64,000 nt of DNA from positions 62,001-126,000 of the forward strand of contig NZ_PGVF01000016.1 of the NCBI RefSeq assembly GCF_002860285.1, in the 5' to 3' direction. Made by a program: the position numbers and the translations under genes. Below are positions 1 through 8,197 of the stretch, in pieces. The notes below the pieces were generated by a model. The model did no database searches. It was not told the DNA's origin and saw nothing but the letters and a program-made list of their open reading frames with translations. Position 1 is the first letter of the stretch, and every line of letters begins with the position of its first letter. This DNA comes from Bacillus sp. M6-12 (GTDB taxonomy: Bacteria > Bacillota > Bacilli > Bacillales > DSM-1321).

Positions 1-554
1 TTAATGGGGAAAAGCAATCGATTAAAAATCCGACAGATGCCATTTCAGCAGGACTCGCTTTAATTCCAGAGGATCGAAGGGTGCAGGGGCTTGTGCTCGC
101 CCATAGCGTTAAGGAAAATATGATTCTTCCAATCCTCTCCAAACTTAAAAAAGGACCATTTGTTGATGATCGCAGGGCTATAGAATTATCCAATGAATTA
201 GTGAAAAAACTCAACATCAAGACGGATAATATTTATAAAACAACCAGTTTGTTATCAGGCGGCAACCAGCAGAAAATTGTGCTGGCAAAATGGCTGGCAA
301 ATGATCCGGATGTTCTGATATTGGATGAGCCTACCATTGGTGTAGACATTGGTGCAAAGACAGAAATTATTGATATCATCCGTGAACTTGCTGATAGCGG
401 AAAATCGATTTTAGTTATTTCATCAGAACTTCCTGAACTCCTCGCGGTAAGTGACAGAGTCATCGTATTGCACGATGGAAGAGTGGTTAAAGAACTAAAT
501 AGAATAGAAATTCAAGCGGAGGAGGAACTTCAACATGCTATCCAAGGATATTAA
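1..554 (+). CDS. Sugar ABC transporter ATP-binding protein, C-terminal part (RbsA/MglA type)
   Basis: This is the 3' end of a duplicated-domain sugar importer ATPase; the reading frame is open from base 3, so the gene starts left of the window. About 183 residues are visible. They include the IPEDRR segment typical of the second RbsA nucleotide-binding domain, the variant ABC signature LSGGNQQK (near base 252) and Walker B LILDEP followed by the D-loop. The protein would sit on the inner membrane face and power the permease encoded next, whose start codon lies 20 nt inside this gene. Ribose, xylose, inositol and similar sugars are taken up by this family; the neighbouring genes suggest a sugar that is oxidised at C3, which is inference. 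The substrate-binding protein is presumably upstream and out of view. Confidence 0.93.
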   Translation, partial: NGEKQSIKNPTDAISAGLALIPEDRRVQGLVLAHSVKENMILPILSKLKKGPFVDDRRAIELSNELVKKLNIKTDNIYKTTSLLSGGNQQKIVLAKWLANDPDVLILDEPTIGVDIGAKTEIIDIIRELADSGKSILVISSELPELLAVSDRVIVLHDGRVVKELNRIEIQAEEELQHAIQGY

Positions 555-1527
555 AATGAAGGATTCCATAAATGCAGCACCTTATAAATCCGGAAAAAAA
601 TTTGATTGGCGGGACTATATTGTATATATTGCCTTCATAGGTGTGCTCGTCTATTTTTCTATTAGTTTATTTGATGAAGGCTTTTTATCATCGCAAAATT
701 TAATGAATATTTTCCGTCAAACGGCCATGATCTCAATCATGGCAGTCGCTATGACATTTGTTATCAGTACCGGTGAAATTGACTTATCGGTTGGTTCCAT
801 CACAGCCTTGGCTTCTTTGACTACAGCATTGGCCATACAAGCCGGATTTGGACTTTTTGGCGGCGTTGTTGTTGGTTTGGGAACTGGAATTTTAATTGGA
901 CTCATTAACGGTCTTCTTATTACAAAAGTAGCCATCCCTTCTTTCCTTGTTACACTTGGGATGATGGGGATTGTCCGGGGATTGGCGATGTGGTCCACCA
1001 ATACAGCACCTGTACCGATTCTTGACCAAAACTTCAATTTCTTTTTCGGTTCCGGTGATCTTGGCCCGATACCGATTTTGTTGGTTTGGACTTTTGTATT
1101 TGCATTAGTGGGACATATTCTGCTGCGAAAAACTTCATTTGGCAGACAAACTCTTGCTACAGGCGGTAATGAAAGCGCCGCTAAATTCTCTGGGGTAAAA
1201 ACCGCAAAAGTTAAACTGATGGTATTTATCGGTACAGGATTAGCCGCCGGGTTCGCAGGTATTTTATATGCAGGCCGTATGCAGGCAGGCCGGTATACAT
1301 TTGGAGAAGGCGATGAGCTTTCTGTTATTGCTGCTGTCATTCTGGGCGGAACGGCCCTTGCTGGCGGAGTAGGAACAGTTGTAGGGACAGTTATTGGATC
1401 CTTAATGATAGGTACGATAAATAACGGGCTAATCATCATGGGACTTGACGTTAGCCAACAAATGATTGTCAGAGGTTTAATTATTATCCTAGCAGTTGCT
1501 ATCGGTCGTAAAACGATTAAACGATAA
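535..1527 (+). CDS. Sugar ABC transporter permease (RbsC/XylH family)
   Basis: A 330-residue polytopic membrane protein with a soluble N-terminal stretch of about 25 residues and then eight or more hydrophobic segments. The EIDLSVGS motif after the second segment is characteristic of RbsC-type permeases (usually GxIDLSVGS). The start at 535 is supported by GGAGGAGG seven to eight bases upstream and gives a 20-nt overlap with the ATPase gene, a common arrangement for coupled translation; a second Met at residue 8 is less well placed. It forms the membrane channel of the importer and is the last gene of the transporter operon, since a terminator follows. Length is normal for the family. The sugar transported cannot be read from the sequence. 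Confidence 0.93.
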   Translation: MLSKDIKMKDSINAAPYKSGKKFDWRDYIVYIAFIGVLVYFSISLFDEGFLSSQNLMNIFRQTAMISIMAVAMTFVISTGEIDLSVGSITALASLTTALAIQAGFGLFGGVVVGLGTGILIGLINGLLITKVAIPSFLVTLGMMGIVRGLAMWSTNTAPVPILDQNFNFFFGSGDLGPIPILLVWTFVFALVGHILLRKTSFGRQTLATGGNESAAKFSGVKTAKVKLMVFIGTGLAAGFAGILYAGRMQAGRYTFGEGDELSVIAAVILGGTALAGGVGTVVGTVIGSLMIGTINNGLIIMGLDVSQQMIVRGLIIILAVAIGRKTIKR

Positions 1528-1567
1528 AGACTGACTGTGGAATGCGCATAGAATAGGATGGATTTTC

Positions 1568-1606
1568 AAACAGAGGGTGCCCTATTTGGGAACATCCTCT
1601 GTTTCT
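1568..1606 (+). terminator. Intrinsic terminator after the sugar ABC permease
   Basis: Perfect 9-bp arms AAACAGAGG and CCTCTGTTT flank a 19-nt loop, 40 nt after the permease stop codon. The T-tract is short, so efficiency may be moderate. Confidence 0.7.
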
Positions 1607-1718
1607 GCTGGTTCACGCTCGATTTTTACTTGGTGCTAAATTGAATTAGATAAATGTTGTGATACAAATGGCCAGTGAAGACGCAAAGGATTCTCCTCAT
1701 AAATGGATATCGGATGAT

Positions 1719-1866
1719 GTCTAGCTCCAGCGCCCAGCCCTTCGAGGTCATAAACAATAGCTTCGGAAGGCAAAAAGCGCCCTCTCTCAGCTCTTGTCCT
1801 ATGCTTGTCAGACTTGCACAGGATTGCTGACGTCGACGTTCCTCAGTCAGGCGCTTGCGCTTTTCT
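1719..1866. repeat. Bacillaceae interspersed repeat (AGCTCCAGCGCC...GCGCTTGCGCTTTT type)
   Basis: This stretch begins with TCTAGCTCCAGCGCCCAGCC and ends with GGCGCTTGCGCTTTT, with a middle containing GCTTCGGAAGG and TGCTTGTCAGACTTGCACAGG. The same blocks recur in expanded form at 48655-49153 in this window. Elements of this composition are scattered between genes in many Bacillus-related genomes. It has no coding capacity I would trust and lies between two transcription units. Confidence 0.8.
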
Positions 1867-1983
1867 GCCAATTTACTAAGAAACGGATAAACTGCATAGG
1901 CATCAAGCTGAATGTAAGACTTTATTTAGAAATTAGGAGATAATATGTATTACGTATATGAAACTCAGGAGGAGGAACCCTGC

Positions 1984-2277
1984 ATGATAATCATTCACGC
2001 ATATTTCAAGGTTGATCCGAAACAGCGCCAAGAATTTCTTGAACATGTTAAACAGGTAATGGGGCCATCTCAAGCTGAAGAGGGAAATCTAAGATATGAA
2101 TTTTTTGAGAAACCGGACCAGTTAAATTCTTTTGTTTTTGTAGAGAAGTGGAAAGATCAAGAAGCTATTCAGGTACATGAAGAAACTGCTCATTTTAAAT
2201 CTTTCGTAAAGGATATAGAGCGCTTTTTGCTTGAAGCCATACATGTAGAATCTTTCGAAGCATCCGCTTTGAAATAA
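1984..2277 (+). CDS. ABM-domain protein (putative quinol/antibiotic biosynthesis monooxygenase family)
   Basis: A 97-residue protein beginning MIIIHAYFKV, with the pattern of the antibiotic biosynthesis monooxygenase (ABM) fold: an N-terminal strand, a helix carrying QEFLEHV, an NLRYEFFEKP strand with F and E, and FVFVEKWKDQEAI followed by an H-containing helix (HEETAHFK). The frame is open further upstream, but GGAGGAGG at about 1970 fits the ATG at 1984. Family members are small dimeric heme-free monooxygenases or simply fold relatives, so a specific reaction cannot be claimed. The stop lies 25 nt before the SDR gene, so the two are probably co-transcribed and may act on one carbonyl or quinoid intermediate (inference). 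Confidence 0.85.
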   Translation: MIIIHAYFKVDPKQRQEFLEHVKQVMGPSQAEEGNLRYEFFEKPDQLNSFVFVEKWKDQEAIQVHEETAHFKSFVKDIERFLLEAIHVESFEASALK

Positions 2278-2302
2278 AGAATCATGAAAGGAATGATAAC
2301 GA

Positions 2303-3103
2303 GTGAAGCTGGATTTAAAGAACAAAACAGCCCTTGTAACCGGGGGCAGCAAGGGAATTGGTAAAGCCATTGCAAAGGCTTTGGCAGCTGAAGGAGCCAA
2401 TGTTGTTATCTGTGGCCGGGGCATTGAAGCTTTGAACGAAGCAGAAACTGAAATAAAGCAGAGCGGTGGAAATATCCTTTCAATTCAAGCGGATTTATCC
2501 AAACAGGATGAAGTGGACAAACTGGTTTCAGCAGCCATTGAACACTACAAAACAATTGATATTCTTGTCAATAATGCAGGTGTCGCGAGTGGCTTTGATG
2601 ATTTTGAATCCTTGGAAATAGAGGACTGGCAGAGGCTTTTTGATATTAACCTATTTGGAGCGGTGCGCATAACAAAAGCGGTAATCCCTTATATGAAAAA
2701 AGAAAAATACGGTCGGATTATTAATATATCTTCGGAATCTGGCATACAGCCCGATGCCTTTATGCCTCATTATAATGCTTCAAAAGCGGCGCTTAATAAT
2801 TTTACGAAAAGCCTGTCCAAAGCATATGCCGAACAGGGAATTTTAGTAAATACCGTTTCTCCGGCTTTCATTATGACTCCAATGCTGGAGAACCTGTTAA
2901 AAGAAAACGCCGAAAAACAGAACATAACCTATGAGGACGCGGTTTTGCAATTTTTAAAGGAAAATAGGCCTCATGTTGAAGTAAAACGTCCAGGAACAGT
3001 AGAAGAAGTGGCTTCCGCAGTAGTGTATCTGGCATCAAGTCAAGCTTCCTTTATTAATGGAGTCAACCTCCGTGTAGATGGCGGTTCTGTAGCAAGTCAA
3101 TAA
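2303..3103 (+). CDS. Short-chain dehydrogenase/reductase (SDR)
   Basis: A 266-residue classical SDR. Visible motifs are the nucleotide-binding TGGSKGIG (residues 13-20), NNAG (90-93), the catalytic Ser in NISSES (143/144), and YNASK with Tyr157 and Lys161. The C-terminal INGVNLRVDGG segment is also typical. The GTG start at 2303 is preceded by GAAAGGA about ten bases away. It oxidises or reduces a hydroxyl/carbonyl pair with NAD(P). It follows the ABM gene by 25 nt and precedes the 3-keto-sugar style operons, so a sugar or polyol substrate is plausible but unproven. An unusually long segment between residues 185 and 230 (LLKENAEKQN onward) may form the substrate lid. Confidence 0.92.
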   Translation: MKLDLKNKTALVTGGSKGIGKAIAKALAAEGANVVICGRGIEALNEAETEIKQSGGNILSIQADLSKQDEVDKLVSAAIEHYKTIDILVNNAGVASGFDDFESLEIEDWQRLFDINLFGAVRITKAVIPYMKKEKYGRIINISSESGIQPDAFMPHYNASKAALNNFTKSLSKAYAEQGILVNTVSPAFIMTPMLENLLKENAEKQNITYEDAVLQFLKENRPHVEVKRPGTVEEVASAVVYLASSQASFINGVNLRVDGGSVASQ

Positions 3104-3195
3104 AAATAGACGTTTTAAAAATCTCCTCGCATGGTGGGTTTTTGTGTAGTTATTAAGTCGTTTTATATACAAATTAAAAAGAATACGCTAATGTG

Positions 3196-3230
3196 GGCTG
3201 ACCAATACATTGCTCTTGGTCAGCCTTATG
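3196..3230 (+). terminator. Hairpin terminator after the SDR gene
   Basis: Perfect 10-bp arms GGCTGACCAA and TTGGTCAGCC with a 10-nt loop, followed by TTATGTTATGT. The T-tract is imperfect. It closes the ABM-SDR unit ahead of the operator region of the next operon. Confidence 0.65.
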
Positions 3231-3295
3231 TTATGTCTGCCGGAAATAAGAGAAAAAGTGTTTAAAAAACAATGCAAAAATGTTGCTAGATTTAA

Positions 3296-3309
3296 TGTAA
3301 TCGATTACA
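3296..3309. promoter_or_regulatory. Palindromic operator, copy 1
   Basis: TGTAATCGATTACA is a perfect 14-bp palindrome with a central CG, the form expected for a LacI/GalR-family operator. It lies 165 nt before the Gfo/Idh gene. No LacI-type gene is in the window, so the regulator is presumably further left or elsewhere. Confidence 0.75.
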
Positions 3310-3369
3310 ATAAACATATAGATTGATCAAGCAACAATATAACACTAGTGAAAAAATTTTAAATTTAAA

Positions 3370-3383
3370 TGTAATCGATTACA
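3370..3383. promoter_or_regulatory. Palindromic operator, copy 2
   Basis: A second identical TGTAATCGATTACA, 74 bp centre to centre from copy 1 (about seven helical turns) and 90 nt before the Gfo/Idh start. The spacing would allow looping by a tetrameric repressor. Confidence 0.75.
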
Positions 3384-3473
3384 ATAATTCTTTGTCTGGA
3401 AATAGAATAACTAACATGTGTCACGGCGAATACGTATCGTAGAGTACCAGTATGGTAATGAGGAGGACAACCA

Positions 3474-4646
3474 ATGGAAAAAATTAAGGTAGGAGTTATC
3501 GGAACCGGTTTTATCGGACCAACTCATATTGAAGCGATCCGAAGGCTTGGTTTTGTAGAAGTAGTGGCTCTGGCGGGGAGCAGCCAGGAATCAGCGGAAA
3601 AAAAGGTGGCTGAACTTGGAATTCCAAAGGCGTATGGCGATTTCCGCGACATGCTGAACGACAGTGAAATTCAGGTTGTCCATAATTGTACGCCGAACAA
3701 TTTGCACTTTGAGATTAATAGAGAGATTATTTTGGCAGGCAAGCATGTGCTATCTGAAAAACCGCTCGCTATGGATAGCAAAGAATCAGCCGAGTTACTG
3801 GCATTGGCACAAGAGCATGGTGTCGTTCACGGTGTTAACTTTAATTACAGACAGTTCCCTAGCGTGCAAAACCTTCATGCAAAAATCGAACACGGAGATC
3901 TGGGCAAGGTGTACTTGGTCCACGGAAGCTACTTGCAGGATTGGCTGTTGTATGAAACAGATTTTAATTGGCGCTTAGCCCCTGAGGTCGGCGGCAAAAC
4001 ACGTGCTGTCGCGGACATCGGTTCCCATTGGTGCGACACCGTTCAATATGTGATCGGGAAAAAAATAGTCGAGGTATTTGCCGATTTAGCCACAGTGATT
4101 CCAGTAAGAAAGAAGCCAACGTCGAATGTAGATACATTTGGCGCACAGAACACTGAAGAAGTCACATATGAAGATGTTCCGATTAATACAGAGGACTATG
4201 CATCCGTGCTTGTCCGCTTTGAAGATGGTTCAAAAGGTGTATTTACAGTATCACAAGTAAGTGCTGGACGGAAAAACAGGCTTAGCTTTGAAATTTCCGG
4301 AAGCAAAAGCTCTGCATTCTGGAATCAGGAAGAACCTGAAAAGCTATGGATTGGACATAGAGACAATCCAAATGAACTGCTTCTCGCCGACGCTGCTCTG
4401 TTTTCACCGGGAGCAAGATCAGCGATCCATCATCCTGGCGGCCATAATGAAGGCTGGCCAGATGCTTTAAAAAATATGATGCTGAATTATTATACCTTCA
4501 TTAGAGAAGGCAAAGATCCGGCGAAGGATAAAACAAATTTTGCGACATTTGAAGATGGTCATATTTCAATGTGCATCACGGATGCGATTCTGGAAAGCCA
4601 TCAACAGCAAAAATGGGTAAAAGTTCAACAGGAGGTTCAATCATGA
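3474..4646 (+). CDS. Gfo/Idh/MocA family sugar oxidoreductase (3-keto-sugar reductase candidate)
   Basis: A 390-residue NAD(P)-dependent oxidoreductase. The N-terminal Rossmann motif is GVIGTGFIG (residues 7-15); the family signature EKPLA (95-99) carries the catalytic Lys96, and DIGSH (Asp181, His185) is the second catalytic pair. The segment GSYLQDWLL is shared with the paralogue at 6939. ATG at 3474 follows GAGGAGG at about 3460. It overlaps the following TIM-barrel gene by ATGA. By analogy with the levoglucosan route, where LgdA makes the 3-keto sugar and LgdC reduces 3-keto-glucose, this could be the LgdC-like step, but assignment between the two Gfo/Idh genes is inference. Two operators upstream suggest induction by the substrate. 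Confidence 0.9.
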   Translation: MEKIKVGVIGTGFIGPTHIEAIRRLGFVEVVALAGSSQESAEKKVAELGIPKAYGDFRDMLNDSEIQVVHNCTPNNLHFEINREIILAGKHVLSEKPLAMDSKESAELLALAQEHGVVHGVNFNYRQFPSVQNLHAKIEHGDLGKVYLVHGSYLQDWLLYETDFNWRLAPEVGGKTRAVADIGSHWCDTVQYVIGKKIVEVFADLATVIPVRKKPTSNVDTFGAQNTEEVTYEDVPINTEDYASVLVRFEDGSKGVFTVSQVSAGRKNRLSFEISGSKSSAFWNQEEPEKLWIGHRDNPNELLLADAALFSPGARSAIHHPGGHNEGWPDALKNMMLNYYTFIREGKDPAKDKTNFATFEDGHISMCITDAILESHQQQKWVKVQQEVQS

Positions 4647-5614
4647 AACTAGGTGTATTTACTCCGCTTTATCAGAATCTGCCTTTTGAAGCCATGCTGG
4701 ATAAGCTTGCTGAAATGGGAGTAGAGGCAGTTGAATTGGGGACAGGCAATTATCCGGGGAACAGCCATTGTAACCCGGATGAGTTATTAAACAGTCCGGA
4801 AAAATTAAAGTTATTCCAAAAAGCAGTCAATAGCAGGGGTTTGACGATTAGTGGTTTAAGTTGTCATGGCAACCCTCTTCATCCAGATAAAAAGGTAGCA
4901 AAAGATTCACATGAAGTCTGGAAAAAAACTGTCTTGCTGGCAGAACGGTTAGAGATTCCAGTAATTAATGGTTTTTCGGGATGTCCTGGCGACCATCCTG
5001 GTTCAAAATTTCCAAACTGGGTAACGTGTTCCTGGCCGCCTGAATACACAGAAATTCTAAATTGGCAGTGGAATGAGGTAGTAATACCTTATTGGAAAGA
5101 AGAAGCAAAGTATGCCGAGTCTCATGGAATCAACCAGATTGCGTTTGAAATGCATCCGGGATTTGTGGTTTATAATCCTGAAACATTATTGAAATTAAGA
5201 GCGAATGTAGGACCAGTAATTGGTGCGAATTTTGATCCAAGCCATCTTATTTGGCAGGGAATAAATCCGGTAGAAGCCATAAAAAAACTTGGGCAGGAAA
5301 AAGCAATTTTTCATGTTCACGCCAAAGATACGTATTTGGATCAAGCTAATATTCAAATTAACGGTGTTTTGGATACCAAGCATTACAGTGATATTGTAAA
5401 CCGTTCATGGTCATTCAGGTCAGTAGGATATGGCCAGGATGAAAAGGCATGGAAGGATATCGTCAGTACTCTTCGGGCTATAGGTTATGACTATGTGATA
5501 TCAATTGAGCATGAGGATATGCTTGCTTCCGTTGATGAAGGCCTAGGTAAGGCAATCAGCTTGCTTAAAAGCGTAATGTTCAAGGAGCAAATGACAGAAA
5601 TGTGGTGGGCGTAA
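4643..5614 (+). CDS. Sugar phosphate isomerase/epimerase-like TIM barrel (3-keto-sugar eliminase/hydratase candidate)
   Basis: A 323-residue member of the xylose isomerase-like TIM-barrel (AP-endonuclease 2) fold. Putative metal ligands fall at strand ends: Glu169 in FEMHPG, Asp198 and His201 in FDPSH, His224/His226 in HVHAK, and Glu289 in IEHED. The ATG at 4643 overlaps the upstream TGA as ATGA and has AGGAGG eight bases before it; a longer frame beginning at 4571 would lie inside the previous gene. Translational coupling to a Gfo/Idh enzyme is the hallmark of routes that oxidise C3 of a sugar and then eliminate or hydrate, as in LgdB1/LgdB2 of levoglucosan catabolism. The exact reaction is not readable from sequence. 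Confidence 0.88.
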   Translation: MKLGVFTPLYQNLPFEAMLDKLAEMGVEAVELGTGNYPGNSHCNPDELLNSPEKLKLFQKAVNSRGLTISGLSCHGNPLHPDKKVAKDSHEVWKKTVLLAERLEIPVINGFSGCPGDHPGSKFPNWVTCSWPPEYTEILNWQWNEVVIPYWKEEAKYAESHGINQIAFEMHPGFVVYNPETLLKLRANVGPVIGANFDPSHLIWQGINPVEAIKKLGQEKAIFHVHAKDTYLDQANIQINGVLDTKHYSDIVNRSWSFRSVGYGQDEKAWKDIVSTLRAIGYDYVISIEHEDMLASVDEGLGKAISLLKSVMFKEQMTEMWWA

Positions 5615-5629
5615 GGTTCTTCATCTATA

Positions 5630-5672
5630 AACAACAGAGCTGCTAAAATGAAGCAGTGTTATTTATAGATTG
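5630..5672 (+). terminator. Hairpin downstream of the first Gfo/Idh operon
   Basis: ATCTATAAA pairs with TTTATAGAT, with a second inner stem between GCTGC and GCAG(T). There is no T-tract, so this is either a weak terminator or a 3' stability hairpin. The remaining sequence to 6055 holds the two operators and no gene I can support. Confidence 0.4.
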
Positions 5673-5736
5673 ATAGAATTGTAATTTGTCCAAAAAATGA
5701 ATATAAAAAGTAAGATAAAAAGATTGTATTTATTAA

Positions 5737-5750
5737 TGTAATCGATTACA
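5737..5750. promoter_or_regulatory. Palindromic operator, copy 3
   Basis: Third exact TGTAATCGATTACA, 306 nt ahead of the next TIM-barrel gene. It marks the second operon as a member of the same regulon. Confidence 0.72.
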
Positions 5751-5920
5751 ATAGTTCATACAGTATTAATTGTTTAAATAATATTCAATTGATATGAAGG
5801 TTGAAAACGGTATCATTATTTTTAGTAAGTCACTATGGTTGATCAAAACACAAAGACTAAAAGACAATAAAATGAATGATATGCGTTTGTAAATATTATC
5901 AATCTTTTTTTAAAAGCTGA

Positions 5921-5934
5921 TGTAATCGATTACA
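5921..5934. promoter_or_regulatory. Palindromic operator, copy 4
   Basis: Fourth exact TGTAATCGATTACA, 184 bp centre to centre from copy 3 and 122 nt before the coding start. The wider spacing than in the first pair is still within DNA-looping range. Confidence 0.72.
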
Positions 5935-6055
5935 TGTTTCAAGATACATTCAGGTGAATAACAACCTGTGATGTTATGAAGACCTTAGGAGGTGAAGCGG
6001 AACGCAGCTTCAATTCATAACAGAACCTTTTTAAAGAATAGTGGAGGGATAAATA

Positions 6056-6862
6056 ATGAAACTAGGCTATCAAACAAATACATGGGGCGGCGTAGTTGGC
6101 CATCCTGCCGGCGTTACTTCAGTAAAGGATCTGTATTATCTTACTCCTGGTTCTACAGAAGAAGCACTAAGGGATATTGCAGCTGCAGGGTATGAAGGTT
6201 TCGAACTATTTGATGGAAACCTAATGCAGTATATAGATAAGAAAGAAGAATTCAAGTCACTAATGAATGAACTCTCTTTGAAATTTGTTGGCGTGTATAC
6301 CGGTGGAAACTTTATTTTTCCTGACATATTAGAAGAAGAATTGGCCAAAATTGAAAGCGTTGCCGCATTTGCTTCTGAATTAGGTGCAGAACATCTTGTT
6401 ATCGGCGGTGGAGCCATCCGCGCCAATGGCGTTAAAGAGAGCGATTACAAAGCATTAGGGGACGCTCTTAACACAGTGATAGAGATCGCTGAAAGATACA
6501 ACCTTGTACCAAGCTATCATCCGCATCTTGGTACATGTGTCCAAGCTCCAGAACAGCTAGATAAACTTATGCCATTAACAAAGATAAATTTAGTGCCGGA
6601 CACTGCTCATATTGAAGCAGGCGGCGGAGATCCGGTTGAGGTTATTAATAAATACGCAGATCGTATTAAATACGTACATTTTAAAGATTATAAAGACGGT
6701 GAGTTCTTGCCGTTAGGCGAAGGAAATCAAAAATTTGATGAAATGCTGAAAGTTCTAAATGAAGCAAGCTATGACGGCTGGATTACTGTAGAGTTAGACA
6801 GCTATGCGGATCCAAAAAAAGGCGCTGAAATTAGCCGTAAGTTTTTGGCGGACCTTGTGTAG
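6056..6862 (+). CDS. Sugar phosphate isomerase/epimerase-like TIM barrel (second copy type)
   Basis: A 268-residue xylose-isomerase-like TIM barrel beginning MKLGYQTNTWGG. Candidate metal ligands are Glu50, His155/His157 in YHPHLG, Asp182 and His185 in PDTAH, His208 in VHFKD, and Glu246 in VELD, the set seen in IolE, hydroxypyruvate isomerase and sugar epimerase relatives. Start 6056 has TGGAGGG ten bases upstream. It is only distantly similar to the barrel at 4643 and shorter. It heads the second operator-controlled operon, 76 nt before a levoglucosan dehydrogenase-like gene. In that pathway two such barrels carry out beta-elimination and rehydration of the 3-keto sugar; which one this is cannot be decided here. 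Confidence 0.88.
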   Translation: MKLGYQTNTWGGVVGHPAGVTSVKDLYYLTPGSTEEALRDIAAAGYEGFELFDGNLMQYIDKKEEFKSLMNELSLKFVGVYTGGNFIFPDILEEELAKIESVAAFASELGAEHLVIGGGAIRANGVKESDYKALGDALNTVIEIAERYNLVPSYHPHLGTCVQAPEQLDKLMPLTKINLVPDTAHIEAGGGDPVEVINKYADRIKYVHFKDYKDGEFLPLGEGNQKFDEMLKVLNEASYDGWITVELDSYADPKKGAEISRKFLADLV

Positions 6863-6938
6863 GGAAATAATCCGGAAGTTTCAGATATATGACGAATAAC
6901 ATAAATACTTATCAGTTAATTTAAAGGAGGATAAAATC

Positions 6939-8102
6939 ATGAAAAAATTGAACGTAGGTATGATTGGCGGAGGATTTATGGGGAAAGCGCATGCACTTGC
7001 ATATGCAGCAATGCCAATGTTTTTCTGGCCGGCACCGGCAATCCCGCACCGCCATACAGTCGTGGATGTTAATGAAGAATTGGCAAAAGATGCAGCTGCA
7101 AAATTAGGATTTGATAATTACTCAACTGACTGGAGAGCGGTAGTCAACGATCCTGAAATCGATATCATTGACATTTGTACTCCAAATAATACTCACGCTG
7201 AAATTGCAATTGCCGCGGCAAAAGCCGGCAAACATATTATTTCTGAAAAACCGCTTGCCCTCGGTGCGGAAGAAGCAAAAACTATGCTGGAAGCTGTACA
7301 AGCTGCAGGCGTAAAACATGCGGTTGCTTTCAATTATAGAAGAACCCCTGCTGTTGCACTTGCTAAAAAATATATTGAAGAAGGAAGAATCGGAGAAATC
7401 CTCAGCTTCCGCGGCACATATCTGCAAGATTGGTCTGCTGATCCAAACTCACCGCTTTCATGGCGTTTCCAGAAGAAAATTGCCGGGTCCGGTGCTTTAG
7501 GTGATATCGGAACACACGTAGTTGATTTTGCCCGCTATCTTGTTGGGGAAATTACAGACGTAAATGCCATGACTAAAACATGGATTCCTGAACGTCCACT
7601 ACAATCCGGCGGAGTAGACAAGCTTGGTACTGTTAAGAGTAGTGCAGAAGATACTCCAAAAGGAACTGTAGATGTAGATGATGAGTTCATCACAATGGTT
7701 AAGTTTGATAACGGAGCAATCGGAACGATTGAAGCAACACGTAATGCATGGGGACGCAACAACTTCCTTACGTTTGAAATCCATGGTACAAAAGGGTCCC
7801 TCGTTTTCAACTATGAGCGCCGAGATGAGCTTCAAGTGTCTTTCGCTGATGATCCAAGCGATGCTAAAGGTTTTAGAACAGTATATACTGGTCCGGCTAC
7901 ACCATATGGAGAAGCATTATGGCCAATTCCTGCACTCGGTATTGGTTACGGAGAAACAAAAATCATTGAAACTCACGATTTCTTTAAAGCGATTGTAGAA
8001 GACACGCAAGCTTCTCCAAACTTCAATGATGGATATCAAATCGAATTGATTGCAGATGCCATCCTTGAATCAGCTGAAAAAGGTCAATGGGTAAAGCTGT
8101 AA
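6939..8102 (+). CDS. lgdA: Gfo/Idh/MocA family dehydrogenase, levoglucosan dehydrogenase-like
   Basis: A 387-residue NAD-dependent sugar dehydrogenase. GMIGGGFMG (residues 7-15) binds the cofactor; EKPLA (103-107) holds catalytic Lys104; DIGTH gives Asp189 and His193. The stretches MPMFFWPAPA near residue 25, TYLQDWSADP near 160 and GIGYGETKII near the C-terminus are, from memory, hallmark segments of bacterial levoglucosan dehydrogenase, which oxidises the C3 hydroxyl of 1,6-anhydroglucose. AAAGGAGG precedes the ATG with ideal spacing. It is the second gene of the second operon and is followed by a terminator. Assignment to levoglucosan rather than another anhydro- or glycosidic sugar is by family resemblance and operon content, not by experiment. 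Confidence 0.75.
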   Translation: MKKLNVGMIGGGFMGKAHALAYAAMPMFFWPAPAIPHRHTVVDVNEELAKDAAAKLGFDNYSTDWRAVVNDPEIDIIDICTPNNTHAEIAIAAAKAGKHIISEKPLALGAEEAKTMLEAVQAAGVKHAVAFNYRRTPAVALAKKYIEEGRIGEILSFRGTYLQDWSADPNSPLSWRFQKKIAGSGALGDIGTHVVDFARYLVGEITDVNAMTKTWIPERPLQSGGVDKLGTVKSSAEDTPKGTVDVDDEFITMVKFDNGAIGTIEATRNAWGRNNFLTFEIHGTKGSLVFNYERRDELQVSFADDPSDAKGFRTVYTGPATPYGEALWPIPALGIGYGETKIIETHDFFKAIVEDTQASPNFNDGYQIELIADAILESAEKGQWVKL

Positions 8103-8137
8103 ATAGAAACAAAGTGGGCAGATTTTAATGTACTAGG

Positions 8138-8165
8138 GGCTGCTTTCAAGCAGCCTCCCTTAAGA
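8138..8165 (+). terminator. Intrinsic terminator after the lgdA-like gene
   Basis: Perfect 8-bp arms GGCTGCTT and AAGCAGCC with a two-base loop, then TCCCTTAAGATTTTG. It ends the second operon. Confidence 0.7.
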
Positions 8166-8197
8166 TTTTGATGTAGAACGGCAATTTTTATTTACTT

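Noticed and set aside
717-1439. Long 240-codon frame opposite the sugar permease gene
   Set aside because: Antisense shadow of a well-supported permease, rich in Pro and Ile as expected from complementary codons.
5992-6195. 67-codon frame with an AGGAGGTGA nearby
   Set aside because: The purine-rich box overlaps the frame's own start and the frame runs into the real TIM-barrel gene in another frame; the start at 6056 has its own site.
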